Positions 1-8,356 of a stretch of DNA of 9,865 bases are shown piece after piece. The notes below the pieces were generated by a model that was not told the origin of the DNA, made no database searches, and worked only from the letters and a program-made list of their open reading frames with translations. The translations under genes were made by a program, and so were the position numbers. Source of the stretch: an uncultured Aquimonas sp. (GTDB lineage: Bacteria > Pseudomonadota > Gammaproteobacteria > Xanthomonadales > Xanthomonadaceae); NCBI GenBank assembly GCA_946481615.1, contig CAMLOR010000113.1:1-9865 (forward strand), given 5' to 3'. Within the stretch, counting starts at the first letter, position 1. Every line of letters begins with the position of its first letter.

Positions 1-152
1 AGCAGACCGAGGAGACGGTGCGCCGCGCCGCCAGCGAAGGCCAGGCCGCGGTGCAATCGGTAACGGCTTCCGTCGGCGCGATCGATCCGGCGCAGAGCAT
101 CGCGCCCCCGGTCGCCGCGAGCGAGCCGCCCCGCAACGAGCCCGCCCCATGA
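1..152 (+). CDS. tatB: TatB, Sec-independent translocase subunit (C-terminal tail, partial)
   Basis: An open frame enters from the left edge (codons in phase with position 3) and stops at the TGA at 150-152, giving about 49 residues. They form a hydrophilic tail rich in Ala, Pro, Glu and Gln that ends in PPRNEPAP. No domain is visible because the N-terminal membrane helix and amphipathic helix lie outside the window. The call rests on position and style: the frame ends in an ATGA overlap with tatC, and TatB is normally encoded directly upstream of TatC and has a variable, low-complexity cytoplasmic tail. In the Tat system TatB acts with TatC as the receptor for twin-arginine signal peptides at the inner membrane. 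The tail alone could belong to a TatA, but tatA-tatB-tatC order makes TatB more likely. Confidence 0.8.
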   Translation, partial: QTEETVRRAASEGQAAVQSVTASVGAIDPAQSIAPPVAASEPPRNEPAP

Positions 153-916
153 GCGCCGCCGAAGACGCGGACGCCGAACAGCGCGAGCAGAGTTTCCTTT
201 CCCACCTCGTCGAACTGCGCGCGCGGCTGCTGCGCGCGGTGCTGGCGGTGCTGGGTGTCTTCGTCTGCCTGGTCCCTTTCGCCAACCGCATCTACTCGGT
301 GCTGGCGGCGCCGCTGCTCGCCAAGCTGCCGGCCGGCGCGCAGATGGTGGCGATCGACGTCGCCAGCCCGTTCTTCGCGCCGATCAAGCTGGCCTTCTTC
401 GCGGCCATCATGATTTCGATGCCGATGGTGCTCTACCAGGCCTGGGCCTTCGTGGCGCCGGGTCTGTACCGCCACGAACAGAAGCTGGCGAAGCCGCTGC
501 TGGTCTCGGCCACGCTGCTGTTCTACATCGGCTGCGCCTTCGCCTATTTCCTCGTGCTGCCGGTGGTGTTCGGTTTCCTTACCGGCATGGCGCCCGAAGG
601 CGTGGCGATGATGACTGACATCAGCCGCTACCTCGACTTCGTGCTGGTCTTGTTCCTGGCCTTCGGTTTCAGCTTCGAAGTGCCGGTGGCCGTGGTGATC
701 CTGGCCGCGCTGGGATGGGTGACCATCGAACAACTGAAGGCGGCGCGCAGCTACGTGATCGTGGCGGCCTTCGTCGTGGCGGCGGTGATCACGCCGCCCG
801 ACGTGGTATCGCAGCTGATGCTCGCGATCCCGATGTGCATCCTCTACGAACTGGGCCTCGTGGCGGCGCGCATGCTCGCGCGCAGCCGCGAGGCCGATGC
901 CGACGTCGCTCCCTAG
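149..916 (+). CDS. tatC: TatC, Sec-independent protein translocase core subunit
   Basis: This 255-residue polytopic inner-membrane protein is the signal-peptide receptor of the twin-arginine translocase, which exports folded, often cofactor-bearing proteins. The length is typical of the family. The N-terminus carries the hallmark FLSHLVELRARL (16-27). The first cytoplasmic loop has FVAPGLYRHE (101-110), whose Glu110 matches the conserved signal-peptide-binding glutamate. SFEVPV (175-180) and the SQLMLAIPMCILYE stretch (221-234) are also conserved. Six membrane segments are visible, at roughly 27-47, 75-97, 117-140, 162-184, 199-213 and 219-240. The ATG overlaps the tatB stop (ATGA), and no good Shine-Dalgarno is seen, so translation is probably coupled to tatB. 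The stop TAG at 914-916 overlaps the stop codon of the convergent gene on the other strand. Confidence 0.97.
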   Translation: MSAAEDADAEQREQSFLSHLVELRARLLRAVLAVLGVFVCLVPFANRIYSVLAAPLLAKLPAGAQMVAIDVASPFFAPIKLAFFAAIMISMPMVLYQAWAFVAPGLYRHEQKLAKPLLVSATLLFYIGCAFAYFLVLPVVFGFLTGMAPEGVAMMTDISRYLDFVLVLFLAFGFSFEVPVAVVILAALGWVTIEQLKAARSYVIVAAFVVAAVITPPDVVSQLMLAIPMCILYELGLVAARMLARSREADADVAP

Positions 917-1701
917 AGCTCGACGCTCGGCGGCGCCGGCGGCGCGGCCGGCGGGATTTCCTGCGTGATGTCCTGGCGATAGACCTGGCGCCAGGCGAGA
1001 TAGGCCGCCACGGCCACCAGCGGTGTCAGCGCTGTCATCAGGATCAGCGAGCCGATGAGCGGGATGAGGCTCAGGATCGCGCCAACGACCACGACGACGA
1101 GCAAAAGGATGATGCAGTAGACCAGCATCGCACCGATGTTGGCGAGCACGGCGCGCACGCTGTCCTTCATCGCTTCGATCGGTTCGCCGCCTTCGAGCAT
1201 CACGCGCGGCGTGGCGAAGAAAGTGAAGGCGTAGCAGACGATGATCACCGCGATCGCGATCAGGAAGAACAGCAGCGCGCCCACGCCGAAGGCGGCGAGG
1301 CTGGCGCTGGGATCGGCCGAAGCCGAGGCCGAGACGCCGGCGCCCAGCATGGCGCCGCCCAGCAGCACCACGCCCAGCACGCCGAGGATGACCATGGCGG
1401 CGACGCCGGGCAGGCAGAGCAACAGCATCTTCGGCAGCTTGCCCTCTTCCTTGAAGGCCTGGAACATCTGCTGGAAATCGGCCTTGCGGCCGGATTGCTC
1501 CTCGCGCGCGGCGTACATGATGCCGCCGTAAAGCGCGGGCCCCAGCACCAGCAGGGCGAGGCCGCCGAGGATCGGGATCATCGAGATCACGCCCACGACC
1601 AGTCCCATGAGCAGGAACGGGACGGGATTCTTCATGATGAGGTTCACCGAGTCGGTGATCCATTGCAGGCCGTTGCCGGCCGGGACTTTCTGGAACGCCA
1701 T
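913..1701 (-). CDS. BPSS1780-family multi-pass membrane protein
   Basis: This is a 262-residue integral membrane protein of unknown function. The N-terminal MAFQKVPAGNGLQWITDSV, the membrane pair around 28-60, and the GGIMYAAREEQSG loop followed by a MFQAFKEEGK segment (59-88) resemble the BPSS1780 family found in beta- and gammaproteobacteria. Hydrophobic segments lie near 25-60 (two helices split by IPILGG), 91-121, 136-162 and 190-236. The C-terminus is a proline-rich tail (PPAAPPAPP). The ATG at 1701 is preferred over an in-frame TTG at 1716 because a GGAGAGAG ribosome site lies 9 nt upstream of the ATG and family proteins start near this point. The gene follows the secretion-type ATPase gene on the same strand after 75 bp, so cotranscription is possible. 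Family membership is recognised by eye; no reaction or partner is known to me. Confidence 0.85.
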   Translation of the reverse strand: MAFQKVPAGNGLQWITDSVNLIMKNPVPFLLMGLVVGVISMIPILGGLALLVLGPALYGGIMYAAREEQSGRKADFQQMFQAFKEEGKLPKMLLLCLPGVAAMVILGVLGVVLLGGAMLGAGVSASASADPSASLAAFGVGALLFFLIAIAVIIVCYAFTFFATPRVMLEGGEPIEAMKDSVRAVLANIGAMLVYCIILLLVVVVVGAILSLIPLIGSLILMTALTPLVAVAAYLAWRQVYRQDITQEIPPAAPPAPPSVEL

Positions 1702-1706
1702 GTGTG

Positions 1707-1714
1707 CTCTCTCC
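1707..1714 (-). promoter_or_regulatory. Ribosome binding site of the BPSS1780-family gene
   Basis: On the minus strand GGAGAGAG lies 9 nt (from GGAG) upstream of the ATG at 1701. It is one of the few strong Shine-Dalgarno sequences in the window. It decides the start of this gene in favour of MAFQKV over the upstream TTG, which falls inside the site region. Confidence 0.75.
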
Positions 1715-1739
1715 AACGGGTGGTTCGGTGACGGGGGCA

Positions 1740-1751
1740 GGTTACGTAACC
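1740..1751. promoter_or_regulatory. Perfect 12-bp palindrome GGTTACGTAACC, possible operator
   Basis: The spacer between the ATPase stop (1777) and the BPSS1780-family start (1701) holds the perfect palindrome GGTTACGTAACC, centred about 45 bp upstream of the BPSS1780-family ATG. It is more AT-rich than its surroundings. A 12-bp perfect dyad at this position could be a binding site for a dimeric regulator, or a small symmetric element near a promoter. No matching -35/-10 pair is obvious. The call is based on symmetry and position only. Confidence 0.3.
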
Positions 1752-1776
1752 CAAACGACGGGCGCGACAGATGCGG

Positions 1777-3594
1777 TCATTCCGTCGGCGGCAACACGGT
1801 CAGCACTTCCTCCACGGTGGTCAGGCCCATCGCGACTTTCTCCGCGCCCGCCATCCGCAGCGGACGCAATCCCTCGCCGACCGCGGCGCGGGTGAAGGCG
1901 GCCAGGTCGAGATCCGGCCGGATCATGCCGCGCAGCAGCGGCGTGATCGGCAGGAGCTCGTACAGGCCGACGCGGCCCATGAATCCGGTGCGCCTGCATT
2001 CGAGGCAGCCGACCGGCCCGTAAGCGGTGTCGGGCGGAGGAGGCGCATGGTGACGGTCGACCAGCGAATACCACGCGGCCGCCTCGACTTCCTTCGGCAC
2101 CTTGCAGTGCGGGCACAGCGTGCGCACCAGGCGCTGGGCCAGCACGCCGCTCAGCGTGGAGGCGATGAGGTAGTGCGCCACGCCCAGGTCGAGCAGGCGG
2201 GTGATGGCCGAGGGCGCGTCGTTGGTGTGCAGCGTGGAGAGCACGAGATGGCCGGTGAGCGAGGCCTGCACCGCCATCTGCGCGGTGTCCAGGTCGCGGA
2301 TTTCGCCGATCATGATGATGTCGGGATCCTGGCGCAGCAGCGTGCGCACGCCGCTGGCGAAATCCAGGTCGATCTGGTGGTGCACCTGCATCTGGTTGAA
2401 CTCGGGCGCGATCATTTCGATCGGGTCCTCGACGGTGCATACGTTCACGTCCGGCGTCGCCAGGCGCTTGAGCGTCGAATACAGCGTCGTGGTCTTGCCT
2501 GAACCCGTCGGACCGGTCACCAGCACGATGCCGTGCGGCCGCGAGACGATCGCGTTCCAGCCTTCGGCCTCGTCGTGCGAGAAGCCCAGCTGCTCGATCG
2601 ATTTCAGCGCCGTGTCCGGATCGAAGATGCGCATCACGCATTTCTCGCCGAAGGCGGTCGGCATCGTCGACAGGCGCATTTCCACCTCGCGCCCGCCCGG
2701 CGAGCGCGTCTTGATGCGCCCATCCTGCGGCCGGCGCCGTTCGGCCAGATCCATGCGGCCCAGCACCTTGATGCGGCTGACCACGGCCGTCATCACCGGC
2801 GTGGGCAGCTCGAACACCTTGTGCAGCACGCCGTCGATGCGGAAGCGCATCTTGGAAACTTCGCGTCGCGGCTCGAGGTGGATGTCGGAGGCGCGCTGCT
2901 CGTAGGCGTACTGCAGCAGCCAGTCGACGATGTGCACGATGTGCTTGTCGTCGGCGCCCACTTCGCCCGAGCGGCCCAGTTCCACCAGCTGCTCGAAGCT
3001 CGGCATGCCGGCGTTGTCGTCGCGTGCGTCCTTGGCGCCGCGCACCGAGCGCGTCACGCCGAAGAACTCCATCGTGTAGCGGTGCAGGTCGAGCGGGTTC
3101 GACACCGCCAGCGAGATGTCGCGGCGCAGCAGCTTGGTGAGATCGGGCAGCCAGCGCGTGTCCAGCGGCTCGCTCGTGGCGAACACGATACGTTCGGGAT
3201 CGACCGACACCGGCAGGATGCGATGGCGCACCGCGTACTGGTGCGAGATCAGCGCCGTCACGCCGGGCACGTCGATGCGCGTGGGATCGATGCGCAGGTA
3301 GGGGTGGCCGGTCTCGTGCGCCAGCCATTCGGTGAGACGCTCGAGCGTCAGTTCCGCGCCGGGCTTCTGCGGATCGGGCAGCTTGAGGTTGGCCAGCAGC
3401 ACCAGCGGATGCACGTCGTTGGCGATGCGATGGTCGCGCGCGGCGAGCTTGGCGCGCGCGGCGTCGGCGGGCTGCAGCAGGCCGTCCTCGATCAGCGCCA
3501 GCATGAGGCGTTCGAGTTCCAGCCGCCGCCCGGCATGCAGCCGCGAACGGCGCGCGGGAAGCGGGACGGGCTGGGAGCGGCGCGAAGCATCCAT
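1777..3594 (-). CDS. GspE/PilB-family (type II secretion / type IV pilus) assembly ATPase
   Basis: This 605-residue cytoplasmic secretion ATPase belongs to the GspE/PulE/PilB group, which forms hexamers that drive pseudopilus or pilus extension. Residues about 80-177 look like a T2SSE N-terminal domain. The catalytic domain has the Walker A loop GPTGSGKTT (361-369, Lys367) and the Asp box with CTVEDPIE (386-393). It also has the Walker B box DPDIIMIGE (423-431, Glu431) and the His box [13 protein letters not shown] (448-460). A zinc motif follows, with CPHC at 494-497 and CLEC at 530-533, typical of extension rather than PilT retraction ATPases. The ATG at 3594 gives a full-length protein, but the first 25 residues are Arg-rich and unconserved in look, so Met31 (ATG at 3504) is an alternative start. 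No gsp or pil partner lies in the window, so the exact system is not known. The frame stays open far upstream, but that part is a shadow of glyQ. Confidence 0.93.
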   Translation of the reverse strand: MDASRRSQPVPLPARRSRLHAGRRLELERLMLALIEDGLLQPADAARAKLAARDHRIANDVHPLVLLANLKLPDPQKPGAELTLERLTEWLAHETGHPYLRIDPTRIDVPGVTALISHQYAVRHRILPVSVDPERIVFATSEPLDTRWLPDLTKLLRRDISLAVSNPLDLHRYTMEFFGVTRSVRGAKDARDDNAGMPSFEQLVELGRSGEVGADDKHIVHIVDWLLQYAYEQRASDIHLEPRREVSKMRFRIDGVLHKVFELPTPVMTAVVSRIKVLGRMDLAERRRPQDGRIKTRSPGGREVEMRLSTMPTAFGEKCVMRIFDPDTALKSIEQLGFSHDEAEGWNAIVSRPHGIVLVTGPTGSGKTTTLYSTLKRLATPDVNVCTVEDPIEMIAPEFNQMQVHHQIDLDFASGVRTLLRQDPDIIMIGEIRDLDTAQMAVQASLTGHLVLSTLHTNDAPSAITRLLDLGVAHYLIASTLSGVLAQRLVRTLCPHCKVPKEVEAAAWYSLVDRHHAPPPPDTAYGPVGCLECRRTGFMGRVGLYELLPITPLLRGMIRPDLDLAAFTRAAVGEGLRPLRMAGAEKVAMGLTTVEEVLTVLPPTE

Positions 3595-3634
3595 GGCGGG
3601 GCCGGCTGGCGCGGCCTGCGCCGCGGGTCGCCCG

Positions 3635-3640
3635 TATACT
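3635..3640 (+). promoter_or_regulatory. Putative -10 element of the glyQS promoter (possibly bidirectional)
   Basis: TATACT, one base off the sigma70 -10 consensus TATAAT, lies in the 75-bp divergent spacer 30 bp upstream of the glyQ ATG. It predicts a start site near 3646 and a leader of only about 24 nt. No convincing -35 is found at 16-19 bp spacing. The element includes the palindrome GTATAC (3634-3639), so the opposite strand reads TAGTAT about 40 bp before the ATPase ATG. The same spot could therefore serve both genes. The rest of the spacer is GC-rich and holds nothing else I can name. Confidence 0.55.
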
Positions 3641-3669
3641 AGCGCGCTTCCAAAACCCTGCCCGATGCC

Positions 3670-4580
<911 letters not shown>

Positions 4581-4581
<1 letters not shown>

Positions 4582-6653
4582 TGGCCGCTGCCAGCAAGCC
4601 CCTGCTGATCGAGCTGGGCACGGAGGAGCTGCCGGTCAAGGCGCTGCCGGGCCTCGCCGAGGCCTTCATGCTGGGCGTCAAGCTCGGACTCGAGAAGCGC
4701 GGAGTCGCCTTCGACAAGCACAGCGTGCGTTGCCTCTACACGCCGCGCCGTCTGGCGGTGTCGATCGAAGGCGTGTCGGTGCAGCAGCCGGAGCAGAAGT
4801 CCGAGGTGCTCGGGCCTTACGTCAACGTCGCGCTCGACGCCGCGGGCCAGCCCACGCCCGCGCTGAAGGGATTCGCGCAGAAGGCCGGCGTCGAATGGAA
4901 CCAGCTCGCGCGCACCACCGACGCCAAGGGCGAACGTTTTGTGCATCGCGCGGTTAAACCCGGCTCGGAAACTCAGTCACTACTGCCAGAGGTATTGGCC
5001 GAAGCCGTCAAGCTGATGCCGATCCCCAAGCCGATGCGCTGGGGCGACCACGAATACGCGTTCGCGCGGCCGCTGCACTGGCTGGTGCTGCTGTTCGGCA
5101 GCGAGGTCGTGCCGGCCGAGCTGTTCGGCGTGAAGTCCGGCCGCGTCACGCGCGGGCATCGCTTCCATCATCCGAAGCCGGTGTCGATCGCCGAACCTTC
5201 GCACTACGTCGAAGCGCTGCGCGCCGCGCACGTGCTGGCCGATCAGGAAGAGCGCAGGAAGAAGATCCGCGCCGACGTCCAGGCCATGGCGAAGCAGGCC
5301 GGCGGCAGCGCGCGCATCGACGAGGGCATCCTCGCCGAGGTCAACTGCCTCACCGAGTGGCCCCGGCCGGTGCTCGGCTCCTTCGAGCGCGAATTCCTGC
5401 AGGTGCCGCAGGAAGCGTTGATCGCCACGATGGAGGCGAACCAGAAGTTCTTCCCCGTGCTCGATGCCGCAGGCAAGCTCACCGAGAAGTTCATCGGCGT
5501 GGCCAACATCGAGTCGAAGGACGAATCGCAGATCCGCCAGGGTTACGAGCGCGTCATCCGTCCGCGCTTCGCGGATGCCAAGTTCTTCTTCGACGAAGAC
5601 AGGAAGCAGGGCCTGGCGTCGATGAACGAGGGCCTGAAAACCGTCACGTATCAGCAGAAGCTCGGCACCGTCGCCGACAAGGTGGCGCGCGTGGCGGCAC
5701 TGGCGGAAGCCATCGCGGGCCCGCTTGGCGTCGATGCGACGCAGGCGCGCCGCGCGGCGGAACTCGCCAAGGCCGATCTGCAATCGCGCCTCGTCAACGA
5801 ATTCCCCGAATTGCAGGGCATCGCCGGCCGTTACTACGCGGCGCATGCCGGCGAGAGCGGCGACATCGCGAACGCCATCGACGAAGCCTACATGCCGCGC
5901 TTCGCGGGCGATGCCATCGCGCCGTCGAAGCTGGGGCGGGTGATCGCCATCGCCGAGCGCCTCGACACACTGGCCGGCGGCTTCGCCGCGGGCCTGAAGC
6001 CGAGCGGCAACAAGGATCCGTTCGCGTTGCGCCGCAATGCGCTGGGGCTGGCGCGCACGCTGATCGAGGGCGAACTCGATCTCGATCTTGCGTCGGCGAT
6101 CGACACCGCCGCCGCCGCGATCGCCGCGGGCGAGATCGATCGCAACGAAGTGCGCGACTTCGTGTTCGACCGGTTGCGCGCCTACTACGCCGATCAGGGC
6201 GTGGGTCCGCTGCAGTTCGATGCCGTCGCCTCGGTGCAGCCGCCGACGCTGCCCGATTTCGATCATCGCCTGAAGGCGGTGCAGGCTTTCGTCAAATTGC
6301 CGGAAGCCGAAGCGTTGGCCGCCGCCAACAAGCGCATCCGCAACATCCTGAAGAAGACCGACGAAGCCATCCCGGCGAAGATCAACAACACCGCGCTGGT
6401 GGAAACCGCCGAACTCGCGCTGGCCGGCGCACTGGCCAAGGCCGAGAAGGACAGCGAAGCCGCGCTCGATTCGCGCGATTACGTGACAGTGTTGAAGCGC
6501 CTCGCGCAGCTGCGCGCGCCGGTCGACGAGTTCTTCGACAAGGTGATGGTGATGGCGGACGATGCCAACCTGCGCCGCAACCGCCTGGCCTTGCTGAAGC
6601 GGCTGTCGGACCGGTTCCTGGCGGTGGCGGACATTTCGCTGCTGTCCGCCTGA
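4581..6653 (+). CDS. glyS: Glycyl-tRNA synthetase beta subunit
   Basis: This 690-residue beta subunit supplies tRNA recognition for the tetrameric glycyl-tRNA synthetase. The N-terminus [11 protein letters not shown] (8-18) is the family signature. The tRNA_synt_2f body covers most of the chain and includes [17 protein letters not shown] and [13 protein letters not shown] motifs. NKRIRNIL (583-590) precedes a C-terminal DALR-type helical anticodon-binding region (about 595-688), which ends in [22 protein letters not shown]. Length is normal (about 690 residues). The ATG at 4581 overlaps the glyQ TGA by one base and has a GGAGG site. The reading frame continues upstream, but that part is a shadow of glyQ. 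The gene ends 119 bp before the convergent reductase stop, and the spacer holds a long inverted repeat that may terminate transcription. Confidence 0.98.
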
Positions 6654-6682
6654 TCGGTTCGCAGCGTTTCGAGATCGCATCA

Positions 6683-6766
6683 CGTCGTCCCCGCGCAGGT
6701 GGGGACCCAGCGACTTTGCTCTTCGCGGCGCGGGAGTCACTGGATTCCCGCCTGCGCGGGAATGAC
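6683..6766. repeat. Imperfect long inverted repeat (REP/dRS3-like MITE) in a convergent spacer
   Basis: The left arm (about 6683-6716) starts CGTCGTCCCCGCGCAGG and the right arm (about 6733-6766) ends CCTGCGCGGGAATGACG. They pair over roughly 34 positions around a 16-base centre. Nearly all differences are transitions, and several would be G-U pairs in RNA. Each arm is also a small hairpin by itself. The right arm contains ATTCCC-N8-GGGAAT (6744-6763), the pattern of the neisserial dRS3 repeat and of related intergenic repeats in other proteobacteria. The repeat fills most of the 119-bp gap between the stop codons of glyS and the reductase gene. It may act as a two-way terminator or mRNA end stabiliser, although no T-tract follows. 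Membership in a genome-wide repeat family is inferred from the pattern. Confidence 0.8.
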
Positions 6767-6772
6767 GGGGTC

Positions 6773-8356
6773 TCAGTACACGTCGCGCCGATAGCGCCCG
6801 TCGTCGAGCATCGCATCGACCGCGACGCTGCCCAGCACTTCGCGCAGCGTCGCATCTACGCCCGGTGCCATGCCGGCGAGGCTGCCGCAGACGTGGATCG
6901 ATGCGCCTTCGTCCACCCAGCGCCGGAGTTCGACACCGGCTTCGCGCACACGATCCTGCACGTAGGTCCGCTGCGCGCCGTCACGCGACCAGGCCCAGTC
7001 GATACGCGCCACCTTGTCCGCGGCGAGCCAGGCGTCGATCTCTTCGCGGTGGAAGCCGTCGAACGCCGCGTTGCGCTCGCCGAAAAGCAGCCAGTTGCGG
7101 GAGCGACCCAGGGCGATGCGCTCGCGCAGCAGCGCGCGCAGCCCCGCCATGCCGCTTCCGTTGCCGATCAGGATCAACGGGCGGCCGTCGTCGGGCAGCC
7201 GGAAGCCGGCATTCGCGCGCAGCCGCACATCGATGCGCGCGCCGATCGGTGCGTGCTCGGTGAGCCAGCCCGCCCCCAGGCCCAGCGAACCGTCGGGACG
7301 GCGCAGCTGCCGTATGAGCAGCCACAACGCGCCGTCGGCCGGCACCGAGGCGATCGAGTATTCGCGATGCGGCAAGGGCGAGAGCGTATCGATCCACGCG
7401 GCGATGTCGCGCCCGCGAATGCTTTCGATGTCCGGCAGATGCAGCGCGGCCAGCCGCTCGCGTGTCGCGGCATCGGCGGTGAGGCCCGCATCGGCGAGGA
7501 AGGCGTCGATCGCCGCTGCGGCATGCCGTGGCCCGATCTCCGCGATGTCTCCGGCGCGCCAGTCGAGATCACGCGCCTCCTGCGGCACGAGTTCGACATG
7601 GAACACCGGCCCGCCCGCGCTGCCGGGATTGAGGTGGCGGCGGGCGCGCAATGTCCAGGCGGCGTAGGCCGGCGGCGACCAGTCCGGCAGCTCGGTGGCG
7701 CCGCCCAACTGTGCGACATGGTGCTGCCAATGCCGCAGCGAACCTTCGTCGCCGTTGTCGACTTCGACGAGATCGAACAGCGGCTGCGCGCCCTGCTGCC
7801 GCAGCCAGGCGTCGAGGCGATGGCCGAAGGCGCAGAAGTTGGCGTATTCGCGATCGCCCAGCGCCAGCACGCCGTAACGCAGCGATGCGAGCGGCAGGCG
7901 CGCGCCGAGCAGCTCGCGCACGACGCGCGCCGCGGCATCGGGCGCATCGCCCTCGCCGGTCGTGCTCGCGACGAACAGTGCCTGCGTCGCCTTTTCGAGG
8001 TCGGTGCGGCGCAGTTGCTGCACGGAGCGCGCAGTGGCTGCGACGCCCGCCTGGCGCAGCATGGTGGCGGTGCGTTGCGCGATCTGCTCGGCGGTACCGG
8101 TCTGGCTCGCGTACCACACGATCAGCCCGCCGCCCGTCGCGGTGCCGCGATCCCCGCGACGGCGAACGATGGCGGCGGTAGCGATCCAACCCGCGTAAGC
8201 GAGCGCAATACCCACGCCGACCACCCAGCGCACCGGTTGCGACGACCAGGTCACCGACTGCGATTGCACGGTGGCGAACCAGGCCGCGACGCCGATCAGT
8301 GCGAGCAGCACTGCGACATTGCCGAGCGATCCGCGCAGCTCGGTGGACGTGCTCAT
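6773..8356 (-). CDS. Membrane-anchored NADPH diflavin reductase (flavodoxin + CysJ-like FAD/NADP domain)
   Basis: This 527-residue protein probably passes electrons from NADPH through FAD to FMN at the inner membrane. Two hydrophobic segments (about 11-30 and 43-63) are followed by an Arg-rich stretch (65-70), which puts the catalytic part in the cytoplasm. The flavodoxin domain (about 78-218) has the FMN loop ASQTGTAE (83-90), STTGEGDAP (131-139) and ALGDREYANFC (165-175). The FAD domain has REYS (331-334) and GLGAGWL (359-365), with a connecting region far shorter than in CysJ. The NADP part has GNGSGMAGLRALLRER (398-413), YVQDRVREAG, HVCGSLAGMAPGV (488-500) and the C-terminal GRYRRDVY. The ATG overlaps the apbE stop (ATGA). 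The catalytic region resembles sulfite reductase flavoprotein. Without a cysI neighbour, and next to ApbE and DUF4198, a role in ferric-iron or periplasmic flavin reduction is more likely. Confidence 0.92.
   Translation of the reverse strand: MSTSTELRGSLGNVAVLLALIGVAAWFATVQSQSVTWSSQPVRWVVGVGIALAYAGWIATAAIVRRRGDRGTATGGGLIVWYASQTGTAEQIAQRTATMLRQAGVAATARSVQQLRRTDLEKATQALFVASTTGEGDAPDAAARVVRELLGARLPLASLRYGVLALGDREYANFCAFGHRLDAWLRQQGAQPLFDLVEVDNGDEGSLRHWQHHVAQLGGATELPDWSPPAYAAWTLRARRHLNPGSAGGPVFHVELVPQEARDLDWRAGDIAEIGPRHAAAAIDAFLADAGLTADAATRERLAALHLPDIESIRGRDIAAWIDTLSPLPHREYSIASVPADGALWLLIRQLRRPDGSLGLGAGWLTEHAPIGARIDVRLRANAGFRLPDDGRPLILIGNGSGMAGLRALLRERIALGRSRNWLLFGERNAAFDGFHREEIDAWLAADKVARIDWAWSRDGAQRTYVQDRVREAGVELRRWVDEGASIHVCGSLAGMAPGVDATLREVLGSVAVDAMLDDGRYRRDVY

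Noticed and set aside
715..1731. A 338-codon plus-strand frame rich in His, Asp, Gln and Arg
   Set aside because: It is the antisense shadow of the BPSS1780-family gene and the out-of-frame end of tatC. It shows no domain and has an implausible composition.
4937..4995. A short patch in glyS with lower GC and unusual codons (GTT AAA, TCA CTA, GTA TTG)
   Set aside because: The protein stays in frame and family-like. The patch is too short to claim recombination or an internal signal.
6654..6772. The inverted repeat as a classic intrinsic terminator or as a CRISPR-like repeat
   Set aside because: There is no T-run after either arm, and only one pair of arms exists with no repeated spacer units. 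It is better described as a REP/MITE-type element that may terminate incidentally.
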